DNA from: Ophiostoma sp. CBS 140.51 | Lineage: Eukaryota; Ascomycota; Sordariomycetes; Ophiostomatales; Ophiostomataceae | Assembly: GCA_029298735.1 (NCBI GenBank) | Contig: JANSLP010000004.1 | Coordinates: 124,001-188,000, forward strand | Direction: 5' to 3' | DNA: 64,000 nt | In this document: positions 1 through 9,817 of the stretch, in pieces | Position numbering within the stretch: position 1 is the first letter of the stretch | Layout: each line of letters opens with the position of its first letter | Made by a program: the position numbers and the translations under genes | The notes under the pieces: model-generated | What the model saw: the letters and a program-made list of their open reading frames with translations, nothing else | Told to the model about the DNA's origin: nothing | Databases searched by the model: none

Positions 1-723
1 GAAAAGCTGCAATGGGCACTCCCATTAAGCGGTGTCTATCGTCAGGAAAGAGGAGTGGAAGGAAGGATTTGTCGAGGGCTTTCAAAACAATAAACGGCGT
101 GACATAGACGGCTTGTATTGTTAGTGTAGGCCTGAATGAATTTTTTGAAGCATTTTTTTCAGTTTGGATTAGCGATACCGCGGATTGTTGTGATTTGTTT
201 TGCCTGGCGTAAATGTTTTTCTTCTTGTTTATTTTGTTATAGAAAAGAATTGTTTTGTGTGTATGGACCTTGAACGGTGTCCAAAATTATCACCAAAAAT
301 TCAGAGTCAGCCCCTGACTTCATCTGTATCTCCCCGAAGGCGGAAAGTGCAAACGGTATACCGAAAGTCTTTCCCAATGCGTCGCCAAAAATGGACAAAC
401 CAGAAAGAAAGAGCGACTCGATCAACAAAGCACCTTCCTTTTGGCTTAGCCAACCAAGCGCTAAAAGCTTGCCACTAGGGCGCTATCACGTGTGCTAACA
501 AGCCTGTGGTTGCCCGCCATCTGCACCTTCCGCCGCACCTGTCAAAGGCTCTTTCCCCCACTACCCCAGAGTCGCCCTCGGTGTCTTTTCTTCCTATTCC
601 CTTTTCTCCCTCCCAGCAACCCTGCATCTTGCAAACAAACCAACATCAACAATCCCCATCCGGCCATTGCACCCTCTCCCTTGCAGCTTCATGCCCCAGC
701 CATGATGCATGCGGCCGCCCGCC
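1..723. other. Intergenic, upstream of the Zn2Cys6 factor gene
   Basis: No credible gene. From about 535 to 700 the plus strand becomes pyrimidine-rich (C and CT runs), as in leaders of filamentous fungi just before a start codon, so this is probably the promoter-proximal part and 5' UTR of the transcription factor gene at 724. The short ORFs at 200-500 lack recognisable protein character and overlap one another on both strands. Confidence 0.5.
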
Positions 724-2797
724 ATGGCCTACATGAGAAAACGCGCCGCCGTTGCCTGCAATTATTGCCGCCATAGGTATTTCCGCTTTCCCCTTCCTTT
801 CTTTTCTCTTTCTCCTCATCTAACATGCCAGAAAACGACGATGTGATGCAAAGACACCAGTTTGCAGTCTGTGCGCCGAGAGCGGCGTTCCCTGCGAGTA
901 CCCAGATGCTCCCAATGATGTGTATGAACCTCAGTAGTGTATCTTTTTTACTGTCCGTCTCATCTACTCACTACCATCTAGAAGGGCCGTCAGTCGGCCG
1001 GCAGACGCCGGCCTGCAGCCTCTTCTGAGCCGCATCGCCAAACTCGAGGCCCAAGTCCAGCAGCAGGCCGAGTTTATGGCCAGCTGGAATGGAGTCGGCC
1101 TAGGAGCAGGAGGAGGAGGACTCGCGCCTGCTGCACCATCAACAACAATAACTACTTCTCCCAGACCACCATTCAACTCCGACATTGCTCATCACCACAT
1201 TCCCGGCATGGATGATGCACAAGATGCTCACGATGTCTCCCTCATTATCCCCGTCGGCCACTGGACCACCACGGGAAACCTGTTGTCTCTCCCACAGATT
1301 AAAAACCTGCTGGGCTACTACCCGCCCAACTTCTTCTTACAGCTTGAGTCCTCGCGTGCCAACGCCGTCCATGCCCATGTCTGCGAGTCGCCAGCCTTGC
1401 CTACACTTGATGCGGCTGAGACGGACACCTTGGTGGACGCATTCTTCGCTTACGTCTACCCCGTCTTCCCCGTGCTCGATCGCGACATGTTTGTGCCGCT
1501 TTACCAGAAAGTGCTCGAGCAGGGGTTGCGTGCTGAACCCGCCAGTGCGCTCTGCCTTATGCTCTTTGCCCTGGGCAAGATGGCCCTGCTCGACCGTGAG
1601 AGCGGCAGCGACACAGACAGCACAAACAGCGGCACCCCGGCAGCTACAGACGAGCTACGCGGCATCGACTACTTTGCGCCCGCGTACCGCATTGCTACAG
1701 CTGAGTGGGGATTTTGCTATGAGGCCGATCATATTCTACCTCTTGCTTTGGTGCATGGCGCTCTCTACCTGCAGTATATGAATTTGCCTCTTCAGGCCTG
1801 GAGAATGGTGCATCTCACATCGATCAACCTGCAGTACTCTGTGGCCAGCTCTCGTGAGCGGAGACCACACGACGATACGGCCACTACGTCCACCCGGCTC
1901 TACTGGGCTTGCTTTATTTTTGAGAGGTGATTTTGAACCCAGCGTTCTTGCCACGAACCTTCGTTTCATACTAATGTTCTCAGTGACACACTAGCCGAGT
2001 TTCATGTCCCTCGAACAGGTATCGAGCTCGTTGTCGACAAGTTGCAGTTTCCCAGTCTCAGTACCTCCTCCGGCCGCGATGCCCTTCAGTTCCTCGCTGT
2101 CTGTTCTATTCGACGACTTCTCAACCGCATCCACAGCACACTCTACTCGACCGTCCTGAGTACCACGGCTACCGATGCCACTGCACCGTCACCAGCCTCT
2201 CCATCGTCACCTGCCTCCCAACAAACTGCCTCTGCTCCCCTATACCTCCCTCGTGTCGCTGAAGCCCGGTTCGACAGTGTCTGCACCGAGCTCATACGAC
2301 AGCTCAAGACTTGGTACGCTTCTTTGCCCGACGAAATCCGCCCGGACCTCGACATTCGGGCACCCTGTGATCTACGAGATGGCTGGTTGCGGCTTCGCTA
2401 CTGGTCTGCCATGCACATTATCGGCAGGCCATCTGTTATTTACGTGGCTATGACGCCGCCTTCCAGTGAGGCCATCCCAGCACACGTCCTCGAGTACTGC
2501 AAAATTTGTCTTGATAGCTCGCGTAGTATCATTGTCGTCTCGAGTCACATCTTGGGTCAACGGACACCCTACACTTGGCTGCTCATCCACGCTTTGCTAG
2601 CACATACACTCATCGTCTGTCTCGCAGCTCTCACACCAGCACTTCAGCCGCTCGTGCCCGATGCGGCTGAGCTACTAGGCCAAGTCGCTGTTGCTGTCAA
2701 GCCTTGGGCCTCACCTGACTCGAGTGCCGAGATGATTGCTTGGTTCGTGCAAGTCGTCCGTCAGAAGCTACGTCTCTCGGCTATCAACAGGTGTTGA
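724..2797 (+). CDS. Zn2Cys6 fungal transcription factor with fungal_trans domain
   Basis: Spliced model 724-776, 832-921, 982-1926, 1984-2797 (633 aa). Joining the first two exons across a phase-2 intron gives a complete zinc cluster, C-x2-C-x6-C-x6-C-x2-C-x6-C, beginning CNYCRHRKRRC, within the first 45 residues. It is followed by a short coiled-coil-like linker (LLSRIAKLEAQVQQQAEF). The rest carries the fungal_trans (PF04082-type) region, with hallmarks such as VYPVFPVLDRDMF and, across the third intron, YWACFIFESDTLAEF. The start at 724 is set by an in-frame TGA just upstream (703). The third intron uses a weak donor (GTGATT) but a good branch site (ACTAAT) and keeps phase. The family binds CGG-type promoter elements in the nucleus and activates metabolic genes; the target is unknown. 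It is convergent with the dehydrogenase gene 120 bp downstream. Confidence 0.85.
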
Positions 2798-2916
2798 TTG
2801 CCCACTTTCAACATATGTCTAATATTTTTATGGTGTTTTTGGTTCTGATCGGTTTTTGGATACTCTATTTTTGCTACATATTTTTCGAATATACACTTTT
2901 TGGATATCGACCGCTT

Positions 2917-3964
2917 CTACCAGTGAACCCAACCACCATCGGAAACCTAGCCAGTTAGCGGGATTCAAAAACATCTACAATCTTTTGAAGGTACTCACAA
3001 TGTTGGCACCCGTCAGGTAGCTGCTCGCGTCGCTGGCCATCCACACCAGCGTGCCACGGTGCTCTTCCGGGTTCGCGAACCGGCCCAGCGGAATCTGTGT
3101 CAGCCACTCCTGCTGCCGCGGCGTCAGCGGCTCATCGTGGCTAGTCTTTCCCGTCTGGCTCGCCATCAGCGGTGTCACCATGAACCCAGGACTAAAGCTG
3201 TTGACACGGATACCACGGGCCGCCCATTCGGTAGCAAGAGACACGGTCAGTGCGTTGACCGCCGACTTGCTGGCATTGTACGACGCCTGGGCCTGCGGGC
3301 GAGGCGGGTGTGCAGCCGCCGCACTCGACACAAACACCATGCTGCCCTTGGTCTTGGCCGCCAGCATCACTTTGCCCACGTTTCTCGCAAACAGGTACGT
3401 GCCGTCCAGGTTGACTGCAATCACCTTGCGCCACGTCGCCAAGTCAACATCTTCAGCGCCGGCATCCACGCAGATACCTGCGCATGTCACGAGCACGTCG
3501 ATGCGGCCACCAAAATCGGCAGCAATCTGGGCCACGGTCTTCTCAACATCCGGCTCGTCGGTGGCGTTGCCAGCATAGGCGCGAAAGGCTTCGGCTGGGG
3601 CTTCGAAGCCGCCCTCTTTTTGGACATGAGCCCGGACGTCGGCAATGGCGGCGTTGCAAGCCTCCAGGTTGAGGTCGACGCAAGCACTGGAAGGTGAGTT
3701 GACGAATCTAAATGAAGATACACAAGGGCTACTCACCAATTAGCACCCGAGAGCGCAAACGCCGACATCACCTCACGACCGAGGCCACCGGCACCGCTGT
3801 TGCTGTCAGTAACTGTCGTTCATATTGCAAATTATTGCCTCGCAAACATACCCGGTTACTACATCGTGTTAGTGAACTTTTGGCAGACAATCATTCACAA
3901 GAGTCAGCATACCAACACAGTTCTTTCCCTCGAGGGAGAAGATGGAGAGAGTCTTGGGAGCCAT
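2917..3964 (-). CDS. Short-chain dehydrogenase/reductase (SDR), NAD(P)-dependent
   Basis: Five-exon model on the minus strand: 3913-3964, 3852-3858, 3737-3796, 2999-3686, 2917-2946 (278 aa). The protein starts MAPKTLSIFSLEGKNC and continues through the Rossmann glycine motif VVTGGAGGLGRE. Other family marks are an acidic residue at the end of beta-2 (CVDLN, favouring NAD over NADP), the NAG-like VTCAG, the catalytic Ser in FVSSAAAA, Tyr and Lys in SYNASKSAV, and the IRVNSFSPGF loop. The last exon adds VSDGGWVHW and the stop. The length is normal for a classical SDR. The second exon is only 7 nt, yet the glycine motif is complete only if it is used. Substrate unknown. The start is 155 bp from a small divergent ORF, so the two could share a promoter. 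Confidence 0.87.
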
Positions 3965-4119
3965 TTTGTCAATGTTGTTGATTTGCTATGTTGCGTTTCA
4001 CGCTGTCAATGGCAAGCTTGTTTTGGCGATATTTTGTCTTTACAGTCTTCACGTCGTGAATATTTACACTTCGAACTAACACGCTTTCTCTCAGAATCAG
4101 ACCTTCACGTTTCCCCTCG

Positions 4120-4491
4120 ATGGACCCCAACCTTTCCCCATCCTACGTAACGACCCAAACCGAAGTCCGACAACCCCCAGAACACCCTGCATCTCTCGCG
4201 GAGATCGGCCAAGCTCCTACGACGCACATACCTAATACCCATACAAGCAAGATCCTATACTGTGGCTTGCTCTTGTACCTGACAGACCCCGTGTAGGCTG
4301 TCAATGTCCGGGGCAAAGTGTGGAGGCGGGTGGCGGAGTTTAGGGCGGAGGTGAAGGCGGAGAGGGCGCGGGTGGCGGAAGATGAAAAGACGGTCGAGGA
4401 ACAACATATAGAAACAATCAGAACACAACACCAACACCCACGGCCTATGTCCCCGGTGGCAATACGATGTATACTATGGAGTGTCGCCTGA
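4120..4491 (+). CDS. Small ORF (124 codons) interrupted by one in-frame TAG
   Basis: From the ATG at 4120 the frame runs 58 codons (starting MDPNLSPSYVTTQTEV) to a TAG at 4294-4296, then stays open another 64 codons to a TGA at 4489. The first part is proline/threonine-rich and ends in a short hydrophobic stretch (ILYCGLLLYLTDPV). The part after the TAG is strongly charged and helical (VRGKVWRRVAEFRAEVKAE and on). GC-rich third positions after the TAG look like coding DNA. It could be a gene with a nonsense base, a gene whose TAG is edited, or a spliced gene: a phase-0 intron from GTAACG at 4147 to the AG at 4295-4296 would remove the stop but also the hydrophobic segment. I do not recognise the family. 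Confidence 0.4.
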
Positions 4492-5943
4492 ACAATTCAT
4501 TTTGATTTTCACAACTTGTGATCCTCGCTCGGTCTCGGTCTCGACTCTCGATTCCATCGTCGAGCACTTTTCTGCCCTTAACTCGACACAACAGCACCAA
4601 CACCTCTGTCACTTCCGCCTCCCGCCTCCCGCTATCCCCTCCTGTTATTCTCTGTCATATCCCCTCCCGCCTGTCAAAATAAAGACCGGCCCTAGTGGCC
4701 CCTATCATTCCCGAGAGGATAGTGTCCAGTGTCCATCGTATTTCTTCCACCTTCTGACTCCACTTCTCCGCTTCCCCCGCCACTCCGCCATCCCCGCCGG
4801 CGCTAGACACACTTTGACCCGGTCGAAAAGAGAAAGCCGCACGTGTGACACCCACCCGCCGGCGTCGCCAACAAAAACAACTAGCCACTAGATTTGACGG
4901 AGAACCAAGAGAAAGTGGAGCGTCTGCTTGGGGCGTCCCCATTGTCATTTTTGGGGAAACTTGTGAGTGTTTCGTCTGTTTCTTCTCTGACTCTCTTGCT
5001 TGGCGATCGTATCCAAGAATGAGGTTCTGCCTCTGTGGAACCGACAGAAAGCAGGCATTCTCTATGTTTTCATACCGTGTTACTGACAGCTTATCCCTAC
5101 AAAATCCCATCTTCTTGCACGTCACCGGAAATACATTGACATTACCTGCCTTCCAATCCTACTACAACGACATCGCCGTCTCCTCGGCACTCCTCCGCAT
5201 ATTACATCCCCGGACACACACCTCCTCGCTAACGGACACTAAAACAAGCAATGGCAAGCTGGCCAAGAATTGGAGAAAGACAAACAAGGGACAAGGAGCT
5301 GTCATGATGCACATTTCTTTTTCTTCTACACCCCGGACAAGAAAGACCAATATCCAATAAAGCGGCTACCAGGTTAGCGTCCCAGTCCCCGGCACACTAC
5401 CGCTTGACACTACGCTCGCTTCTCCGTAATTTTTCTTTGCCCAGTCCGCCTAGAGGTAGGCCAGGCCCTGGTCCAGCCGCCCTCCTGTTATGGAATCGCC
5501 TCTCTATTTTTCTGTGTATTTTTTCTGTTCTATTGAGTATTATTCTGTTCGCCGCTTGTTTCTGACTGCTTCTTTTCCATCCTTTCCTGGTTCTCCATAC
5601 TCAAGAACAAGCCACGCGACGACCACTGCAACACGATACACCCTACATCTCCCCCTTGCCCCAAGGTTCTTTGCCGGGCTGTGGGGTGCATACTGGGGCG
5701 GGAGAGGAACATCCCAAACCCTATCTCCCCAGGCTGTGAGTTGGGTTTGTCCTCGTGGGATCTGAGTGTTTTTGTCAAACTCGAACCTAGGGACACCCAG
5801 CCCTGCCCACACCTCGCACTCACACCCGCAACCTAAACTTGGACCCGACTATACTCTCCATGGCATGCATCCCCAGAAGGAAGCGAACGTGCCGAGAGAA
5901 ACAATACTCCGTACGAAACAAACACAGCGCTGCCAAAAAAGAA

Positions 5944-5960
5944 CTGGGGAATACCCGGGG
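5944..5960 (+). promoter_or_regulatory. Paired CreA/CRE-1-type carbon repressor sites
   Basis: CTGGGG (5944-5949) and CCGGGG (5955-5960) both fit the CreA consensus SYGGRG, in the same orientation and five bases apart. Close pairs are the arrangement usually associated with functional CreA repression. They lie about 245 bp upstream of a sugar-transporter-like gene, which fits carbon catabolite repression. The consensus is short, so chance matches are common. Confidence 0.4.
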
Positions 5961-6026
5961 ATCGTCTTCCACATTTCCATATTCCCAAATATTCCACAAC
6001 ACGCGCATGCTCCCCTTTCATCGAGA

Positions 6027-6032
6027 TATAAG
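6027..6032 (+). promoter_or_regulatory. TATA-like element
   Basis: The word TATAAG in the context GATATAAGAGG lies 172 bp upstream of the MFS start codon and is followed by a CT-rich stretch, a normal fungal core-promoter arrangement. Assigned by sequence and position only. Confidence 0.4.
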
Positions 6033-6203
6033 AGGACGCGAATATTCCATGAAAGATCGTCACGTATTCCTTCTTGTCTCGTGTCACTCTTCTCTTCATC
6101 ACTCTGACTGTCTTCACTCTTGACATTAATACTCTCCGTTTTGTCCTTGCTTATTTTCTTTCTTTCTTTTCCTCACCAACAACCCCCAAACTCTTCTATC
6201 AAC

Positions 6204-7858
6204 ATGGGAGGAGCCGTCGGAGCCGTCCCTAACCAGGACGAGGCGCACTACACGACCATCCCCAACAACACCAAGTCCTCTTGGTAGCGCGATCCTTGTA
6301 TGTATTTTTGTCAATACTATGTTCGTGATGGTGAACACTTACTAACAATATAGGCCTGCGATGGAACATGATGCACTGCATCGGCCTCTGCGGCACGCTC
6401 TTCTTCAACGGCTACGACGGTAGTTTGATGAACAGTCTGCAGAGCATCAACGCCTGGCAGGAGTACTTCCACCACCCCAACAGCAACATCCTCGGTCTCA
6501 TGAACTCGTCTGGCTTTTTGCCTGGTCTTATCGTCTGCTGGATCGCTGACATCTTCGCCCACTACTACGGCAAGCGTCTCACCGTCTGGATCGGCTCCGG
6601 TTTCGCCATTGTCGGTGCCCTCATCATCGGTCTCGCCCAGAACACGGGCATGTTTATCGGTGGCCGTGCCGTCATGGGCATCGGTGTCCAGGGCACTCTG
6701 GTCGTCGCCCCCGCCCTGCTCCAGGAAATCGCCCACCCCCGCTACCGCTCGCGTCTCAGTGGCATGTACATGAGCATCTACTATTTCGCCGCCATCATCT
6801 CGTCGTCCGTCTGTCGCGGCACGCACACGCTCGCCGGTGACAAGTCGTGGCGCATCCCTGCCCTGCTCCAGGTCGTAGGCCCCATCCTGACTATTATGCT
6901 GACGGCTACCTGCCCGGAGAGCCCGCGTTGGCTCGAGAAGCGCGGCAAGTCGGCCGAGGCCAAGGCCATTCTGGCCAAGTACCATGCCAACGGCGACGAG
7001 AACGACGAGCTGGTCGTGTTTGAGTACCGCCAGATCCAGGAGGCTCTGCTGGGCGAAGAGCTCAATGCGCAGACCAAGTATACCGACTATTTCAAGGGCG
7101 CCGGCAACCGCCACCGTCTGCTCATTATTGTCGTCGTCTCCCTCGGCACCAACTGGGTCGGCAACGGTATTGTGTCCTACTACCTCAGCCCCATTCTCAA
7201 CACGCTGGGCATCACCGACAGCAACCAGCAGCTCGACATTAATGTTGGTTTGCAGACCTGGAACCTGCTGTGCTCGACCGCCGCCGCCCTCGCCATTGAC
7301 CGCGCCGGTCGCCGCCCGCTCTGGCTGACGTCGACGGCCGGTATGCTTGTCTGCTTTTCGGTTGTGATGGCGCTGTCGGCTGTCTACGCGCAGCACGGCC
7401 AGCACGCCGTTGGCACCGCTGTTATTCCCTTCTTGTTCTTGTTTTTCGGTTTCTACGACATGGCCTGGACGCCGCTCTCGTACTCGTACCCCGTCGAGAT
7501 TCTGACCTTTTCGATGCGCACCAAGGGCCAGGCCATTTTTGTGTTTTTGCAGACGCTCGGCATGGCCGTCAACACCTGGGTCAACCCGATTGCCTTCAAT
7601 GCCATTACATGGAAGTACTACGGCGTGTACCTGGCACTCATCTCGCTGGTGCTGGTCATTATCTACTTTCAGTTCCCCGAGACACGCAACCTGACGATTG
7701 AAGAGATCGCCGTCATTTTTGATGGTGACCGGGCCTTTGGCGGCCACGGCGGCGAGGTGATGATGGGCGGTGTGGCGACGACGACTATTCAGCACGACGG
7801 AGATCTCAAGAAGGGTGAGAACGAGAATGTCGAGCAGACGTCGACGGCGAGTGTCTAA
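6204..7858 (+). CDS. MFS sugar transporter (STP/lactose permease-like) with in-frame TAG in exon 1
   Basis: Model: exon 1 6204-6297, intron 6298-6353 (GTATGT donor, CTAAC branch, TATAG acceptor), exon 2 6354-7858. Exon 1 begins MGGAVGAVPNQDEAHYTTIP and continues KSSW, TAG, RDP; the intron then joins to CLRWNMMHC. Fungal members of this group have a conserved W-x-RDPCLRWN stretch here, so the TAG at 6285-6287 replaces one sense codon (a Lys or Leu codon is one base away). The remainder is an intact 12-helix sugar porter, with GYDGSLMN, the loop GRAVMGIGVQG, PESPRWLEKRG after helix 6, and PVEILTFSMRTKGQA after helix 10. Translation from the ATG at 6365 or 6368 would still give all helices and lose only the cytoplasmic tail. 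Product: plasma-membrane hexose or disaccharide:proton symporter; substrate unknown. Confidence 0.88.
6285..6287 (+). other. In-frame TAG codon in MFS transporter exon 1
   Basis: Codon 28 of the model, between TGG (Trp) and CGC (Arg). The only nearby GT donor that would remove it (6284) is out of phase with the single usable acceptor at 6352-6353. A perfect 6-bp hairpin (6270-6275 with 6280-6285) abuts the codon, leaving its A just 3' of the stem. Confidence 0.85.
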
Positions 7859-8763
7859 GGGGAAGTTTGATCTAAAAGGTGATCTTCGAACCCTCGTGTC
7901 AGCCGATCAGTTTTCCTCTCATTCTCCTGTCACCTAATTTCACCTGCATCTCATATCACCATAATTTTTCTCTCTCTTCCATAGCAATACAGCTGCCTCA
8001 TTTCAACTTCACTTGACTTGACTTGCACTTGTAAATTATTGAACGTAATTGTTGGGAAGTAAATTGATTCCCATGCATTGCGATTGAACTGTAAACTAAA
8101 ATACACTGGGTTTGAGTTGAGTGTTGGCATACAGCCTGTTGGTAAATCCCCCTTTCCTTTTCCTTGTCCCTTTCCCTGAACATAAACCGAACCCGAACCC
8201 GAACCCGAAACCATAACCTTAACCTTAACCTTGACCGAACAGTAGAAAAGCAGTAAATAGAAAAGCAAAGAAAAACGGTAGACGCGTTTCCTTATTGTTG
8301 TTGTTGGAGATGTTGGTGGCATGTGCCTCGCGCATAGTGCGGACCATGAGTGGAGATGTGATACCAAAAAATCAGAACAAAAATATCAAAGAGCAGAAAA
8401 TGTACTCTTGATCAGAAAGAAATGCAAAACCATGTGGGAACAAAGTAGAACCGAAAATGCAGAGAAGTAAGAAGTAAAAGCAAATGACCACCCAGATCCC
8501 GATCAGCTCACCCACGTTGGAAAATGGGAAGGCGAAAAAGGAAATACAAGACCAGAAAGGAAATCGAAAAGAACAGCGAAATGAAGACAAGGTAGAAGGC
8601 CCAGCCATCATCTGGCCTGCAACACCCGCGCCGCATCACATCTAGTCCGAGTTCTGCAAAAACTGGAAAAGAAGGAAAAGGGAGAAAAGAAGAGACAGGG
8701 TTGGTCAGTAACTCTTGAACGCCGGTTTTTTCACTTTTTCAGTTTCAGCTCTTTCTCTCAGTC
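7859..8763. other. Convergent 3' flanks of the MFS and acidic-protein genes
   Basis: About 900 bp between two converging genes, with no credible ORF. The left part is T/C-rich and follows the MFS stop. A hexanucleotide repeat block lies at 8186-8232. The right part (8380-8700) is A-rich on the plus strand, consistent with the 3' UTR of the minus-strand gene. Confidence 0.5.
8186..8232 (+). repeat. Two adjacent hexanucleotide microsatellites
   Basis: About four copies of CCCGAA (8186-8209), six bases, then three copies of AACCTT (8215-8232). It superficially resembles telomeric DNA but is not the fungal CCCTAA/TTAGGG repeat. Confidence 0.7.
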
Positions 8764-9817
8764 TCAATTCTCCTCCAGCTGGCACTTCCCGCACATTTCG
8801 CGCTCGGCTTTCTCGCGGGCCTCCTTCTCCTCGCGTTGGGTCTTGTAGGACACGGTGTGGTCCCAAAGTGTACCCTTGGGCCACGGGAGGACGACAGGCT
8901 GCTCATGGTAGCGGGCATCTAGTTGCGAAAGATTTTAGCCAACTTGGCCCGCAGAGGAGGAGTGGTCTTGGGCGTAGTGCTGGAGGTGGGCGACTGGCCC
9001 CCGCTCACAAAGCACCAGTCTTCATCTTCATCGTCATCGTTCTCACGATCAGCACAGTCAGTCTTTTCAAGAATCATAGACGCACCCGTAGAGAAGTGAG
9101 GAGACTCGGAGAGTCCGCGGCCGTAACGACGATCGTCACAATCATCGAGATCATCGTCGTCGTCAGAAGCAGCACCATCATGGGCGTGGATGGAGGCGCC
9201 GTCGTTGGACTTGCGAGGGAGGGGAGCACCACCTCGGAGGGGCAAAGCCTCATTGAGGAGCACACCTGTTTTGTTGCGACGAACGGGAATCGTCGGGGTG
9301 ACAGTAGGGACCGGGGCCGTAGTGATGAGGGCCTGGTCCGCCACCTTGATCTGCTTGTCGTCGACGACGGTGGTCGACTTGGTCACGATGGACGTGGGAG
9401 GTGGGGCCCGGGGAGGACCGCTCGTGATGCCCTTCGACTTCATGGGCATAGCCACGTAGGAAGTCGGATGAGTGGGCGTGGCTTCAAAGCCCGACTTCTG
9501 GCCTGTGAGAAAAAGAAAAGAAACTGTCAATTGTGTCTGATGTGATGGGATAAGACTACTGAGATGTGAAGACATGATATACACTTACGCTTGATGGGCT
9601 GGGTGCCGGAGACGAGAGAGATGGGGGCATCACCTTGAGACTGGGGGCGGTTCTCATCATGCTCATAGTCCTCCTCAACGATACGGCCCATGTCGTCGAC
9701 AGTGAGCTTCTCACGTACCGCGGCCTTGGTCTTAGTGACCATGTCGAACTTCTCGCCATTGACATAGATATTATCGGCAGACTTGCCGAGGGGCTGGTCG
9801 GGATGTTGATGAGACAT
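8764..9817 (-). CDS. Uncharacterised acidic, probably disordered protein
   Basis: Preferred model: 9589-9817, 9009-9502, 8764-8898 (285 aa). Exon 1 starts MSHQHPDQPLGKSADNIYVN. The first intron (GTAAGT to CACAG) is secure and phase 1. The middle part is rich in Thr/Pro, then has a run of Asp (GAASDDDDDLDDCDD). The last exon ends in a charged helix and two cysteines, EREMCGKCQLEEN. The second intron is uncertain. I used donor GTGAGC at 9008 and acceptor AGCAG at 8899-8901 because this gives a phase-0 join into a well-behaved frame (PWPKGTLWDHTVSYKTQREE). A donor near 9045 to the CTAG at 8919-8920 is also phase-compatible, and without splicing the protein would stop at FRN near 8920. No domain recognised. 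Probably soluble. Confidence 0.55.

Larger units (their letters stand above)
4492..6203. other. Intergenic, promoter region of the MFS transporter
   Basis: No credible gene in 1.7 kb; the ORFs here are short, overlap on both strands and lack domain-like sequence. The right half looks like a fungal promoter. There is a TATA-like word at 6027, CreA-type words at 5683, 5692, 5944 and 5955, and a CT-rich tract from 6060 to the start codon at 6204. One perfect TACTCCGTAC word is present at 5905-5914. Confidence 0.5.

Noticed and set aside
6284..6353. Alternative splice removing the TAG of the MFS gene
   Set aside because: A donor at 6284 leaves phase 2, but the only acceptor (6352-6353) needs phase 1, so the frame would be lost.
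6317..7795. 492-codon ORF antisense to the MFS transporter
   Set aside because: Mirror of the GC-biased codons of the transporter; His/Gln/Val-rich without domains.
8186..8232. Interstitial telomere repeat
   Set aside because: Units are CCCGAA and AACCTT, not CCCTAA; only microsatellites.
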